This document shows, piece after piece, positions 47,671 to 56,942 of a DNA stretch of 64,000 nt; the first letter of the stretch is position 1, and each line of letters begins with the position of its first letter. The DNA is taken from assembly GCF_007828835.1 (NCBI RefSeq), contig NZ_VIVL01000011.1:180394-244393 (forward strand), given 5' to 3'. The stretch is from Variovorax beijingensis (GTDB taxonomy: Bacteria > Pseudomonadota > Gammaproteobacteria > Burkholderiales > Burkholderiaceae_C). Made by a program: the position numbers and the translations under genes. The notes under the pieces are model-generated. The model had not been told where the DNA came from. It worked only from the letters and a program-made list of their open reading frames with translations, and searched no databases.

Positions 47671-48657
47671 ATGAACACATCCGCGCGTCGCGCGTTCGTC
47701 ATCGCCTTTTTGGGCCTGCTGGCTGCTTCGGCTACGCCCACGACCGCGGTGGCGCAAGCCGCCTATCCCTCCAAAACCGTCAAGATCGTCGTGCCCTACC
47801 CACCGGGTGGCACCAACGACAGCGTGGCCCGCGTGCTCGCGCAGCGCCTGGCCGACCGCCTCGGCCAGCCCTTCATCGTCGAGAACAAGGCCGGCGCCTC
47901 AGGCAACCTCGGCGCCGAGTTCGTGGCGCGCGCGCCGGCCGACGGCTACACATTGATCCTCGTGACCATGGGGCACACGATCCACCCGTCGCTGTACAGG
48001 AACCTGCGCTACGACATCCGCACCGATCTCGCGCCCATCACCTCGTTGACCACTGGGCCCGCACTGCTGATGGTGAACCCCAACATGGGGGTCAACAGCC
48101 TGAAAGATCTAATCGCACTTGCCAAGTCCAAGCCGGGTGCGCTGAACTTCTCGTCGGCCGGCAACGGCTCCTCCACTCACTTGGCCACCGAATACCTGAG
48201 TGAACGGGCTGGCATCAAGATGACCCACATCCCGTTCAATGGCAGCGCCCCGGCCATGATGGATGTGATCGCGGGCAACTCGCAGGTGGTGATGGACATG
48301 ATGTTCTCCGCCACGCCGCAGGTGAAGGGCGGCAAGCTCAAGGCCATCGCGCAGACCGGCGCCAAACGCTCTCCCGCCATGCCCGATGTGCCCACGGTCG
48401 CCGAGGCGGGCCTGCCGGGCTTCGATGTCTCGGTCTGGAACGGCCTGATGGCGCCCGCCGGCACGCCCAAGGAGGTGATTGCCAAGCTCAATGCCGAGAT
48501 CAAGCGAGAGTTGGACAGCCCCGAATTCAAGGAGCGCCTGGCCGCCCAGGGCTACGAGCCGGCCTGGTCCACGCCGGAACAGTTCGACAAGCTCATCGCC
48601 TCCGACATCGAACGCTGGGCCAAGGTGGTCAAGACCTCTGGCGCCAAGGCCGAGTAA
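47671..48657 (+). CDS. Bug-family (TctC) substrate-binding protein 1
   Basis: This 328-residue periplasmic binding protein of the tripartite tricarboxylate transporter group binds carboxylates. The signal peptide ends near residue 30 (AVAQA). The family strand YPSKTVKIVVPYPPGGTNDSVAR (32-54) and DGYTLILV are present. Membrane partners TctA/TctB are not encoded in the window. It is the first gene of the operon and diverges from the LysR gene. Confidence 0.9.
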   Translation: MNTSARRAFVIAFLGLLAASATPTTAVAQAAYPSKTVKIVVPYPPGGTNDSVARVLAQRLADRLGQPFIVENKAGASGNLGAEFVARAPADGYTLILVTMGHTIHPSLYRNLRYDIRTDLAPITSLTTGPALLMVNPNMGVNSLKDLIALAKSKPGALNFSSAGNGSSTHLATEYLSERAGIKMTHIPFNGSAPAMMDVIAGNSQVVMDMMFSATPQVKGGKLKAIAQTGAKRSPAMPDVPTVAEAGLPGFDVSVWNGLMAPAGTPKEVIAKLNAEIKRELDSPEFKERLAAQGYEPAWSTPEQFDKLIASDIERWAKVVKTSGAKAE

Positions 48658-48680
48658 CGCATTTCGCACTGCCATCAGAC

Positions 48681-50777
48681 ATGACCCAGAACCACTCGCT
48701 CGGCCGCCTGCTCCATCCTCGTTCCGTCGCCGTCGTCGGCGCCTCCGACGATGCACTGCGCATCGGCGGCCGGCCCATCGCCTACATGCAGTCGCAGGGC
48801 TACCAGGGCCGGCTGCTGCCGGTGAACCCGAACCGGCCGCAGATCCAGGGCCTGCCTGCCTACGCCAGCGTGGCCGCATTGCCCGAAACGCCCGACGTCG
48901 CCATCGTCGCCGTGGCCGCCAAGCTCGCACCGCAGGTGGTAGCCGACTTGGGCGCGCGCGGCACGGCCGCCGCCGTCGTGTTCTCGGCCGGCTTTGCCGA
49001 AATGGGCGAGGAGGGGGCGCAACTGCAGCAGCAGATGCTGGACGCGGCGCGCGCCAGCGGCATCCGGCTGCTGGGCCCGAACTCGCTGGGCGTGCTCAAC
49101 CCGCGCATCGGCTTCTACGGCAGCTTCACCTCGATGGTGGAGATGGGCTTTCCGAAGGCGGGCCGCGTTGGCATCGCAAGCCAGTCGGGCGCGTATGGCA
49201 GCCATATCCTGGGGCTGGCGCGCGAGTTCGGCATTGGCGTGTCATCGTGCGTGATGAGCGGCAACGAGTGTGACATCAGCTTGGGCGAACTCGTCCACGC
49301 TTTTGTGGAAGACGAGAACACCGACGTCATCACCGTGTATTCCGAGGGCATCCGCAACGGTGACCGCCTGCTGGCCGCGCTCGAAGCCGCGCGCCGTGCA
49401 AAGAAGCCCGTGGTGATGATGAAGGTGGGCACCAGCGCCGTGGGCAGCGCGGCGGCGCAGTCGCACACCGCCTCCATCGCCGGCAACGACGCGGTCACCG
49501 ATGCGGTGCTGGCCGAATTCGGCGTGGTGCGTGCGCGCTCCACCGAGCACATGCTCGACGTGGCGCGCCTGGCCACGCGGCGCATCTACCCCGCGAACAA
49601 CACCCTGGGCGTGATCACGGTGAGCGGCGGCGCGGGCGTGATCGTCTCCGATGCGGCCGAACTGGCCGGCCTGCCGATGCCCGAGATGCCTGCCGCGGCG
49701 CAAAAGCACCTGAAGGAACTGATCCCCTTCGCCGCGCCGCGCAACCCGGTGGACTGCACCGCGCAGTTCATGAACGACCTGAGCATCGCCGGCCGTTTCA
49801 CCGAGGCCGTGGTGGAAGAGGGCGGCTACCAGTCCATCCTCGGCTTCTTCACCTACACCGTGGGGGCCGACTCCATCGCCGAAGGCCTGCGCGCGCAGCT
49901 CAAGGCCGTGCGTGACAAGCACCCGGACCGGCTGTTCGTGCTGTCCATCCTGGCCTCGAAGGAACGGGTGCAGCAGTACGAGGCCGACGGCTTCACCGTC
50001 TTCGAAGACCCGGCGCGCGCGGTGGCGGCGATCGAGGCCATGGGCCGCTTCGGCCAAGCGTTCGCGCGCCAGGCCGGATTGCCGCCGCCGTCCGTGCCGC
50101 GAGCCACACTGCCGGCTAGGACGCCGAGCGAGGCGGAAGCCAAGCGCGTCCTGGCCGAAGCAGGCATCGCCGTCGCACCCGAGCGCGCCTGTGCCACGGC
50201 CGATGCAGCAGTAGCGGCCGCGGAGGCGCTGGGCTTTCCGGTGGTGATGAAGATCCTCTCGCCTGACATCCTGCACAAGTCCGAGATCGGCGGCGTGCTG
50301 CTGAACGTGGCCAGCGTCGGCGCGGTGCGAGATGGTTTTGCCACGCTGATCGAGCGCGCGAAGCAGGCCGCACCCGAAGCGCGCATCGAAGGCGTGCTAG
50401 TCGCCAGACAGCTCTCCGGCGGCGTCGAGTGCATCCTGGGAATCCAGCGCGACCCGGTGTTCGGCCCGGTGGCCATGTTCGGCCTGGGCGGCATCTTCGT
50501 CGAGGTGATGAAGGACGTGGTGCTGCGCCGCTGCCCCTTTGGCGAGGACGTGGCCGAGCAGATGATCCGCTCCATCCAGGGCGCACCGCTGCTGCTGGGC
50601 GCACGCGGCAAGCCGCCGGTGGACGTTAAGGCGCTCGCGGCGATGCTCGCGCGCCTGTCGGTGTTCGCGCACCAGGCCGGGCTGCGCCTGCAGTCCATCG
50701 ACCTGAACCCGGTGTTCGCGCTGCCCGAAGGACAGGGCGCGTTCGCGGCCGATGCCGTGATAGAGGTGGCGCCGTGA
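48681..50777 (+). CDS. ADP-forming acyl-CoA synthetase (acetate-CoA ligase family)
   Basis: This 698-residue fused NDP-forming acyl-CoA ligase makes an acyl-CoA from a carboxylic acid, ATP and CoA with ADP and phosphate as products. The CoA-binding domain begins near residue 6 (LGRLLHPRSVAVVGAS), the succinyl-CoA-ligase-like part has the phospho-His262 in QSHTASIAG, and an ATP-grasp domain covers about 475-698. The acyl specificity is not clear. It is a candidate for activating the substrate of the operon. Confidence 0.88.
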   Translation: MTQNHSLGRLLHPRSVAVVGASDDALRIGGRPIAYMQSQGYQGRLLPVNPNRPQIQGLPAYASVAALPETPDVAIVAVAAKLAPQVVADLGARGTAAAVVFSAGFAEMGEEGAQLQQQMLDAARASGIRLLGPNSLGVLNPRIGFYGSFTSMVEMGFPKAGRVGIASQSGAYGSHILGLAREFGIGVSSCVMSGNECDISLGELVHAFVEDENTDVITVYSEGIRNGDRLLAALEAARRAKKPVVMMKVGTSAVGSAAAQSHTASIAGNDAVTDAVLAEFGVVRARSTEHMLDVARLATRRIYPANNTLGVITVSGGAGVIVSDAAELAGLPMPEMPAAAQKHLKELIPFAAPRNPVDCTAQFMNDLSIAGRFTEAVVEEGGYQSILGFFTYTVGADSIAEGLRAQLKAVRDKHPDRLFVLSILASKERVQQYEADGFTVFEDPARAVAAIEAMGRFGQAFARQAGLPPPSVPRATLPARTPSEAEAKRVLAEAGIAVAPERACATADAAVAAAEALGFPVVMKILSPDILHKSEIGGVLLNVASVGAVRDGFATLIERAKQAAPEARIEGVLVARQLSGGVECILGIQRDPVFGPVAMFGLGGIFVEVMKDVVLRRCPFGEDVAEQMIRSIQGAPLLLGARGKPPVDVKALAAMLARLSVFAHQAGLRLQSIDLNPVFALPEGQGAFAADAVIEVAP

Positions 50778-51937
50778 TCCGCGATGCCGCCACGCTGGAA
50801 GCGCTGCTCGACGGCATCCGCCGCTTCGTGCGCGAGGTGCTGGTGCCCGCGGAACGAGAGGTGGACGAGACCGACGAGATCCCGCCGCACATCGTGCAGG
50901 GCATGAAGGACCTGGGCCTGTGCGGCATGACCATCCCTGAGGCCTACGGCGGCCTGGGCTTGACGACCGAAGAAGAAGTGCTGGCCGCCATCGCGCTGTG
51001 CCAGACCTCACCGGCCTTCCGCTCGCTGATCGGCACCACCATCGGCATTGGCTCGCAGGGCATCCTGATGGACGGCACCGAGGCGCAGAAGCGCGAGTTC
51101 CTGCCACGGCTGGCCAGCGGCGAGATCCTCGCCTCGTTCGCGCTGACCGAGCCCGAAGCGGGATCAGACGCGGCCTCGCTGCGAACGACGGCGCGCCAGG
51201 ACGGCGACCACTACGTGATCGACGGCACCAAGCGCTACATCACCAATGCGCCCTATGCCGGCATCTTCACCGTGATGGCGCGCACCGATGCCAGCATCAA
51301 GGGCGCGGGCGGCATCAGCGCCTTCATCGTCGATGCGGGCACGCCCGGCATCAGCTTCGGCAAGCGTGACCGCAAGATGGGCCAGAAGGGCTCACACACC
51401 TGCGACGTGATCTTCGACAGTGTGCGCGTGCCGGCCAGCCGCATCATCGGCGGCGCCGGTAACACGGGCAACGGTTTCAGGACGGCGATGAAGGTGCTCG
51501 ACAAGGGCCGAATCCACATCGCCGCCGTCTGCGTGGGTGTGGCCGAGCGCATGCTGGCAGACGCGCTGCGCTACGCCATGGAGCGCAGGCAGTTTGGCCA
51601 GCTGATCGCCGAGTTCCAACTCGTGCAGGCCATGCTGGCCGACAGCAAGACCGAGCTGTACGCCGCGCGCAGCATGCTGCTCGACACCGCGCGCCGGCGC
51701 GACGAGGGCCATCACGTCGCCACCGAGGCCGCCTGCTGCAAGCTGTTTGCGTCGGAGATGTGCGGCCGCGTGGCCGATCGCGCCGTGCAGATCTTCGGCG
51801 GCGCGGGCTATGTGGCCGACAGCGGCATCGAGCGCTTCTACCGCGACGTGCGGCTGTTCCGCATCTTCGAGGGCACGAGCCAGATCCAGCAGGTCGTCAT
51901 TGCGCGCAACATGGTGCGTGCAGCAGCGCTGGGCTGA
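50774..51937 (+). CDS. Acyl-CoA dehydrogenase
   Basis: This 387-residue FAD enzyme oxidises an acyl-CoA to the 2,3-enoyl-CoA. The family motifs SFALTEPEAGSDAASL and GGAGYVADSGIERFYRD are present; the Glu in GIERFYRD is in the position of the catalytic base. GTG start overlaps the ligase stop. In this cluster the substrate could be methylsuccinyl-CoA or a longer or cyclic acyl-CoA. Confidence 0.9.
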   Translation: MIRDAATLEALLDGIRRFVREVLVPAEREVDETDEIPPHIVQGMKDLGLCGMTIPEAYGGLGLTTEEEVLAAIALCQTSPAFRSLIGTTIGIGSQGILMDGTEAQKREFLPRLASGEILASFALTEPEAGSDAASLRTTARQDGDHYVIDGTKRYITNAPYAGIFTVMARTDASIKGAGGISAFIVDAGTPGISFGKRDRKMGQKGSHTCDVIFDSVRVPASRIIGGAGNTGNGFRTAMKVLDKGRIHIAAVCVGVAERMLADALRYAMERRQFGQLIAEFQLVQAMLADSKTELYAARSMLLDTARRRDEGHHVATEAACCKLFASEMCGRVADRAVQIFGGAGYVADSGIERFYRDVRLFRIFEGTSQIQQVVIARNMVRAAALG

Positions 51938-51951
51938 TCGGGGACCGCGGC

Positions 51952-52821
51952 ATGCCACTCGATCCCCACCATTTGCTGAACCGCGTCTTCGCCCCGGTGG
52001 AGCAGACCTACGCCGCGCACGACAGCATGCTGTACGCGCTGGGCTGCGGCCTAGGCAGCGACCCTCTGGACGCGGGGCAACTGCGCTATGTCTACGAACG
52101 CACCCCCGGTGGCCTGCAGGCGCTGCCCACGCTGGCCAACGTGCTGGGCTACAGCGGCTTCTGGGCCGACCAGCCCGATACCGGCATCACCTGGCGCAGG
52201 CTGGTGCATGCCGAGCAGGCGATTGAACTGCACAGCCCGATGGCGCCAGAGGGCTGCGTGGTCGGCACCAACCGCGTGGTCGCGCTGCACGACAAGGGGG
52301 CGGATAAAGGCGCGCTGATGCTGCAGGAGCGGCGCGTGGTCGATGCCGCTTCGGGTGCACTGCTGGCCACCGTCACGCAGACCACCCTGCTGCGCGCCGA
52401 TGGTGGCTTTGGCGGGTCGCACGGCACGCCGCTGGCGTCGCCGCACGCCATCCCCGACCGCGCCCCCGACCATGTCTGCGACCTGCCCACGCTGCTCCAG
52501 GCCGCGCTGCTCTACCGCCTGAACGGCGACTTCAACCCGCTGCATGCCGACCCGGCCGTGGCACAGGCCGCAGGCCTTGCGCGACCCATTCTCCATGGGC
52601 TGGCGACCATGGGCGTGGCGCTGCATGCCGTCCTCAAGACCGTTCTGGACTACGACGCCGCGGCGGTGCGCGGCATGCGGGTGCGCTTCACCGCGCCCGT
52701 GCTGCCCGGCGAAACGCTGCGCACCGAGCTGTGGCGAGACGGCCGTGTGGTGTCGCTGCGCAGCACGGTGCTGGAGCGCGGAGCGGTCGTTCTCAACGCG
52801 GGCCGCGTCGATCTGGCCTGA
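51952..52821 (+). CDS. MaoC-like (R)-specific enoyl-CoA hydratase
   Basis: This 289-residue double-hotdog protein has a C-terminal MaoC domain with the hydratase-2 motif YRLNGDFNPLHADPAVA (near 190-206), where Asp and His act in catalysis. The N-terminal hotdog carries the conserved WxRLVHAEQAIELH-type stretch. It probably hydrates an enoyl-CoA to the (R)-3-hydroxyacyl-CoA. The ATG at 51952 follows the dehydrogenase stop by 14 bases. Confidence 0.85.
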   Translation: MPLDPHHLLNRVFAPVEQTYAAHDSMLYALGCGLGSDPLDAGQLRYVYERTPGGLQALPTLANVLGYSGFWADQPDTGITWRRLVHAEQAIELHSPMAPEGCVVGTNRVVALHDKGADKGALMLQERRVVDAASGALLATVTQTTLLRADGGFGGSHGTPLASPHAIPDRAPDHVCDLPTLLQAALLYRLNGDFNPLHADPAVAQAAGLARPILHGLATMGVALHAVLKTVLDYDAAAVRGMRVRFTAPVLPGETLRTELWRDGRVVSLRSTVLERGAVVLNAGRVDLA

Positions 52822-52855
52822 ACCCAGTCACACCGAACACTGAAGGAGTTTTCCC

Positions 52856-53605
52856 ATGGATCTGCAGATCAACGGCAAGGTCGCCATTGTCACGGGCTCC
52901 GCCCGGGGCCTGGGCGCCGCCACCGCGCGCCGTCTGGCCGAAGAGGGTGCGAAAGTCATCGTCACCGACATCCTGGAGGAACAGGCCGAGGCCACCGCTA
53001 CCGCGCTGCGCGTCGATGGCCTGCAGGCTCAATGCATCATCGCCGACATCACCAAAGGGGCCGAGGTGCAGCGGCTGGTCGATGAAACGGTGGCGCGTTT
53101 CGGCGGTGTCCACATCCTGGTCAACAACGCCGGCTTCCCGCGCGACAAGTACCTGGTGAAGATGAGCGAGGAGGATTGGGACCTGGTGATGGAGGTGATG
53201 CTCAAGGGCGCCTTCCTGGCCACCAAGGCCGTGATGCCGAAGTTCATCGAACAGGGCTGGGGTCGGGTCATCAACATCAGCTCGCGCGCCCACTTCGGCA
53301 ACGCTACCCAAGCCAACTACTCCGCCGCCAAGGCTGGCCTGATCGGCATGGCCAAGGCGCTGGCCATCGAGGAAGGCCGCTACGGCGTCACCGTGAACTG
53401 CGTGGCCCCTGGCTTCATGGAAACCGAGATGGTGCAGGCGCTGGCCACCTATGAAACCATCAAGGAGCGCGCCGTCGCCGCGCAACCCATCAAGCGCGTG
53501 GGCAAGCCCGAAGACATCGCCGATGCCGTGACCTTCCTGGCCTCGGAGCGCGCGAGCTTCATCACGGGCGAGGTGCTCCATGTCACCGGCGGCCGCTATG
53601 GCTGA
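52856..53605 (+). CDS. Short-chain dehydrogenase/reductase (FabG-like)
   Basis: This 249-residue classical SDR has TGSARGLG (13-20) for the cofactor, NNAG (90-93), and the catalytic triad Ser, Tyr155 and Lys159 (YSAAK). It would oxidise a 3-hydroxyacyl-CoA in the pathway. A GGAG site precedes the ATG at 52856. Its stop is overlapped by the next gene. Confidence 0.9.
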   Translation: MDLQINGKVAIVTGSARGLGAATARRLAEEGAKVIVTDILEEQAEATATALRVDGLQAQCIIADITKGAEVQRLVDETVARFGGVHILVNNAGFPRDKYLVKMSEEDWDLVMEVMLKGAFLATKAVMPKFIEQGWGRVINISSRAHFGNATQANYSAAKAGLIGMAKALAIEEGRYGVTVNCVAPGFMETEMVQALATYETIKERAVAAQPIKRVGKPEDIADAVTFLASERASFITGEVLHVTGGRYG

Positions 53606-54416
53606 AACCGTCGAGGGGCCGGTGCGCTGTCGCGTGCAGGACGACGGCGTGGCCGTGCTCACGCTGGACAACCCGCCGCTCAATGTCGTGTTCCGCGGCC
53701 TCACCGAAGCTTTGGGCGGTGCGCTCGATACGCTCGAACAGGATGCTGATGTGCGCGCCGTGGTCGTGACAGGCGCCGGCACGCGCGCTTTCTGCGCGGG
53801 CTCGGACATCGCCGAATTCCAGCCGCTCATGCAGCCCGGCCGCATCGGGCCCGAGAAGCTGGAATTGCAGCACCAGGTCTTTGCCCGGCTCGACGACTTT
53901 CACAAGCCCACCGTGGCCGCCGTCAACGGCCTGGCCTTTGGTGGCGGACTGGAGATCGCTGTCTGCTGCGACCTCATCGTGGCCGACGAGACGGCCCGCT
54001 TCGCGCTACCCGAAATCAAGCTCGGCGTCTTTCCCGGCAGCGGCGGTCCGGTGCGGGTCACGCGCCGCGTGGGTGAAGGGCGGGCCAAGGAACTGATGTT
54101 CCTGGGCGAGCCGATCGACGCCACAACGGCCCAGGCCTGGGGTCTCGTCAACCGCGTGGTGCCGAAGGGCACGGCACTCGAAATCGCCCTGGCCATTGCC
54201 GCCACGCTGGCGCAGCGACCGCCACTGGCGCTGGCGCTGTGCAAGCAGGCCATCGATCTGACCTTCGACCTGGCGGAAGACGCGGCCATCGCTGCCGCGC
54301 TGCCGCTCTCGGAGCGCGTCTTCACCTCGGCCGAATCGAAAGAGGGCGTGCGCGCCTTCCTGGCCAAGGAAGCGCCGAATTTCCCCAACGCATTCCATCC
54401 AAATTCAAAGGACTGA
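53598..54416 (+). CDS. Enoyl-CoA hydratase/isomerase
   Basis: This 272-residue crotonase-fold enzyme has the oxyanion segment AGSDIAEF near 63-70 and GLAFGGGLEIAVCCDLIVAD near 110-129. The usual second catalytic Glu near residue 140 is in position LPEIKLGVFPGSGG. It hydrates or isomerises an enoyl-CoA. The ATG at 53598 (eight bases of overlap with the SDR gene) is preferred to an in-frame ATG at 53580 because it gives the family length. Confidence 0.88.
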   Translation: MAETVEGPVRCRVQDDGVAVLTLDNPPLNVVFRGLTEALGGALDTLEQDADVRAVVVTGAGTRAFCAGSDIAEFQPLMQPGRIGPEKLELQHQVFARLDDFHKPTVAAVNGLAFGGGLEIAVCCDLIVADETARFALPEIKLGVFPGSGGPVRVTRRVGEGRAKELMFLGEPIDATTAQAWGLVNRVVPKGTALEIALAIAATLAQRPPLALALCKQAIDLTFDLAEDAAIAAALPLSERVFTSAESKEGVRAFLAKEAPNFPNAFHPNSKD

Positions 54417-54420
54417 CGCC

Positions 54421-55617
54421 ATGAAGCGCGCTGCCATCGTCTCCCCACTTCGTACCCCCATCGGCGCTTTCGGCGGCAGCCTGCGCAGCGTGCCTGTCGA
54501 AGAACTCGGGGCTATCGTCGCCCGTGCCGTCGTTGAACGTACCGGGCTGGACCCGTCCCGCATCGAGGACGTGGTCTTCGCCCATTCGTATGCCAACGGT
54601 GAAGTGCCGTGCACCGGCCGTTGGGTGGCGCTGCAGGCGGGCTTTCCCATCGAGGTCGCGGGCATGCAGTTGGACCGCCGCTGCGGCAGCGGCCTGCAGG
54701 CCATCGCCACCGCCGCGATGATGGTGCAGACCGGCGCCGCCGACGTGGTGATGGCCGGCGGCGTCGAGAGCATGAGCAACGTCGAGTACTACACCACCGA
54801 CATGCGCTGGGGCAAGCGCGCGGGTACGGTGAAGTTTCACGACCGGCTGGAGCGGGGGCGTGAACGCTCGCAGCCCGAGTCGCGCTTCGGCCGCATCAGC
54901 GGAATGATCGAGACCGCCGAGAACCTGGCGCGCGACTATGGCATCAGCCGCGAGGAGGCCGATGCCTTCGCGCTGCGCAGTCACCAGCGCGCGGCGGCGG
55001 CCTGGGCGTCAGGCAAGTTCGCCGAGGAGGTGGTGCCGGTCAGCGTGCCGCAGAAAAAGGGCGATGCGGTAGTCGTGGACGGCGACGAAGGCATCCGCGC
55101 CGACCTGACGCTCGAACAGCTCGCCAAGCTCAAGCCCCTGATGAAAGACGGCACCGTCACCGCCGGCAACGCCTGCCAGCAGAACGACGCGGCGGCGGCC
55201 TGCCTGATCGTGGCCGAGGACAAGCTGGCCGAACTGGGCCTCGAACCGATCGGCTACCTGCACAGCTGGGCGGCGGCGGGCTGCGAGCCATCGCACATGG
55301 GCATCGGCCCGGTGCCGGCGGTCAAGAAGCTGTTCGCCCGCAACGGCCTGGGCTTCGACGACATGGGGCTGGTCGAACTCAACGAGGCCTTTGCCTGCCA
55401 GGCGCTGGCCTGCGCCAAGGGCTGGGGTTGGAACGACCCGGAGCGCTTCAACGTCAACGGCTCGGGCATCTCGCTGGGCCACCCGGTGGGCGCCACCGGC
55501 GTGCGCATCATGACTTCACTGCTTCGCGAGATGCAGCGGCGCGGCGCGCGCTACGGGCTGGAGACCATGTGCATCGGCGGCGGGCAGGGCATCGCAGCGG
55601 TGTTCGAGCGCGCCTGA
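54421..55617 (+). CDS. Thiolase (acetyl-CoA acyltransferase)
   Basis: This 398-residue degradative or biosynthetic thiolase has the nucleophile Cys88 in DRRCGSGLQA, His in SLGHPVGATG and the second Cys in CIGGGQG. It would cleave a 3-ketoacyl-CoA with CoA to acetyl-CoA plus a shortened acyl-CoA. It starts four bases after the enoyl-CoA hydratase gene. Confidence 0.92.
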   Translation: MKRAAIVSPLRTPIGAFGGSLRSVPVEELGAIVARAVVERTGLDPSRIEDVVFAHSYANGEVPCTGRWVALQAGFPIEVAGMQLDRRCGSGLQAIATAAMMVQTGAADVVMAGGVESMSNVEYYTTDMRWGKRAGTVKFHDRLERGRERSQPESRFGRISGMIETAENLARDYGISREEADAFALRSHQRAAAAWASGKFAEEVVPVSVPQKKGDAVVVDGDEGIRADLTLEQLAKLKPLMKDGTVTAGNACQQNDAAAACLIVAEDKLAELGLEPIGYLHSWAAAGCEPSHMGIGPVPAVKKLFARNGLGFDDMGLVELNEAFACQALACAKGWGWNDPERFNVNGSGISLGHPVGATGVRIMTSLLREMQRRGARYGLETMCIGGGQGIAAVFERA

Positions 55618-55633
55618 AGCCGGAGTGCCGCGC

Positions 55634-56899
55634 ATGACCTACCCTTTTCTCAATCGCCTGCGAGTGATCGAGAGCTCGGCTTTCATTGCCGCGCCGCTCG
55701 CCGGCCTGACGCTGGCGCAGCACGGCGCCGACGTGATCCGCGTGGACATGATCGGCGGCGGTATCGACTACGGCCGCATGCCTCGCATGCCGCACCCGGA
55801 GGGCAGGGGCCGCAGCCTCTACTGGACCGCGCTCAACAAGGGCAAGCGCTCCATTGCCATCGATCTGCGCAAGTCCCAGGGCCGCGAACTGATCCAGGCC
55901 CTGGCCACCGCGCCCGGCCCCGAGGCTGGTGTGCTGCTCACCAACATCGGCACGCCGTGGCTCGCGCACGGGGTGCTGGCCGCGCGACGCGCCGATGTCA
56001 TCAGCTGCACCATCCAGGGCAACGGCGACGGCAGCACGGCAGTGGACTACACCGTCAACTGCGCCACCGGTTACCCGCTGGTGACGGGCGGCGGCTCGAT
56101 GGCGAGGCCTGTCAATCATGTGCTGCCAGCCTGGGATATCGCCTGCGCCTACCAGGCCGCCTTCGCCGTCGTTGCCGCGGTGGACCGGCGTCGCCGCATG
56201 GGGGAGGGGGCTGAACTCAAGCTGGCACTGTCCGATACAGCATTCACGATGCTCTCGCACCTGGGCGTGCTGGCCGAGGCCGAGCTGCTGCGGCAGGAGC
56301 GGCCCTCGATCGGCAATCATCTCTACGGCGCGTTTGGCCGCGACTTCGGGACCGCCGACGGGCAGCGTCTGATGGTGGTAGCCATCTCCGCAGGCCAATG
56401 GAAATGCCTGGTCAATGCCTGTGGCATCGCAGAGGGGGTGAAGGCCATCGAGCAGCGCACCGGCCTCGATCTGTCGGACGAGGCGCAGCGCTTCGAGGCG
56501 CGCGACGCCATCGCCGAGCTGGTCGAGCCCTGGTTCGCCGCGCGCACGCGCGAGCAGGCCGAACGCGAGCTCGATGCGCACAAGGCCACCTGGGGCGGCT
56601 ACGGCACCGTCGGTGAACTGCTGGCCAGTGACTCGCGCGTGAGCGTCGCGACCAACCCGGTGTTCGAGCGCATCGACACGCCCGGCATCGGCCAGCACAT
56701 CGCCGCCGGCGCGGCGGTGCGCGCACCGGGCCTGGCGCGCGAGCCCACTGCCCCGGCCGCGCTGCTGGGCACGCACACCGACGAGGTGCTGCACGAGGTG
56801 CTGGGCCTGGATGGCGTGGCCATCGGCCGCTTGCACGACGCCGGTGTCGTGGCCGGTCCCGAGTGCGATCCGACGTCCGACTCGTCCGGGGCAGCTTGA
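55634..56899 (+). CDS. Class III (CaiB/BaiF) CoA-transferase
   Basis: This 421-residue family III CoA-transferase moves CoA between acyl groups through an aspartyl-CoA thioester. The candidate catalytic Asp138 lies in TAVDYTVNCATGYP. The ATG at 55634 is nine bases from GGAG at 55622-55625; a GTG at 55625 overlaps that site. Itaconate and mesaconate CoA-transferases belong to this family, which fits the downstream hydratase and lyase genes, but other acyl donors are possible. Confidence 0.87.
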   Translation: MTYPFLNRLRVIESSAFIAAPLAGLTLAQHGADVIRVDMIGGGIDYGRMPRMPHPEGRGRSLYWTALNKGKRSIAIDLRKSQGRELIQALATAPGPEAGVLLTNIGTPWLAHGVLAARRADVISCTIQGNGDGSTAVDYTVNCATGYPLVTGGGSMARPVNHVLPAWDIACAYQAAFAVVAAVDRRRRMGEGAELKLALSDTAFTMLSHLGVLAEAELLRQERPSIGNHLYGAFGRDFGTADGQRLMVVAISAGQWKCLVNACGIAEGVKAIEQRTGLDLSDEAQRFEARDAIAELVEPWFAARTREQAERELDAHKATWGGYGTVGELLASDSRVSVATNPVFERIDTPGIGQHIAAGAAVRAPGLAREPTAPAALLGTHTDEVLHEVLGLDGVAIGRLHDAGVVAGPECDPTSDSSGAA

Positions 56900-56942
56900 T
56901 TTTCGAAATAGACCCCAACGAAAACCACCAGGAGACAAACCC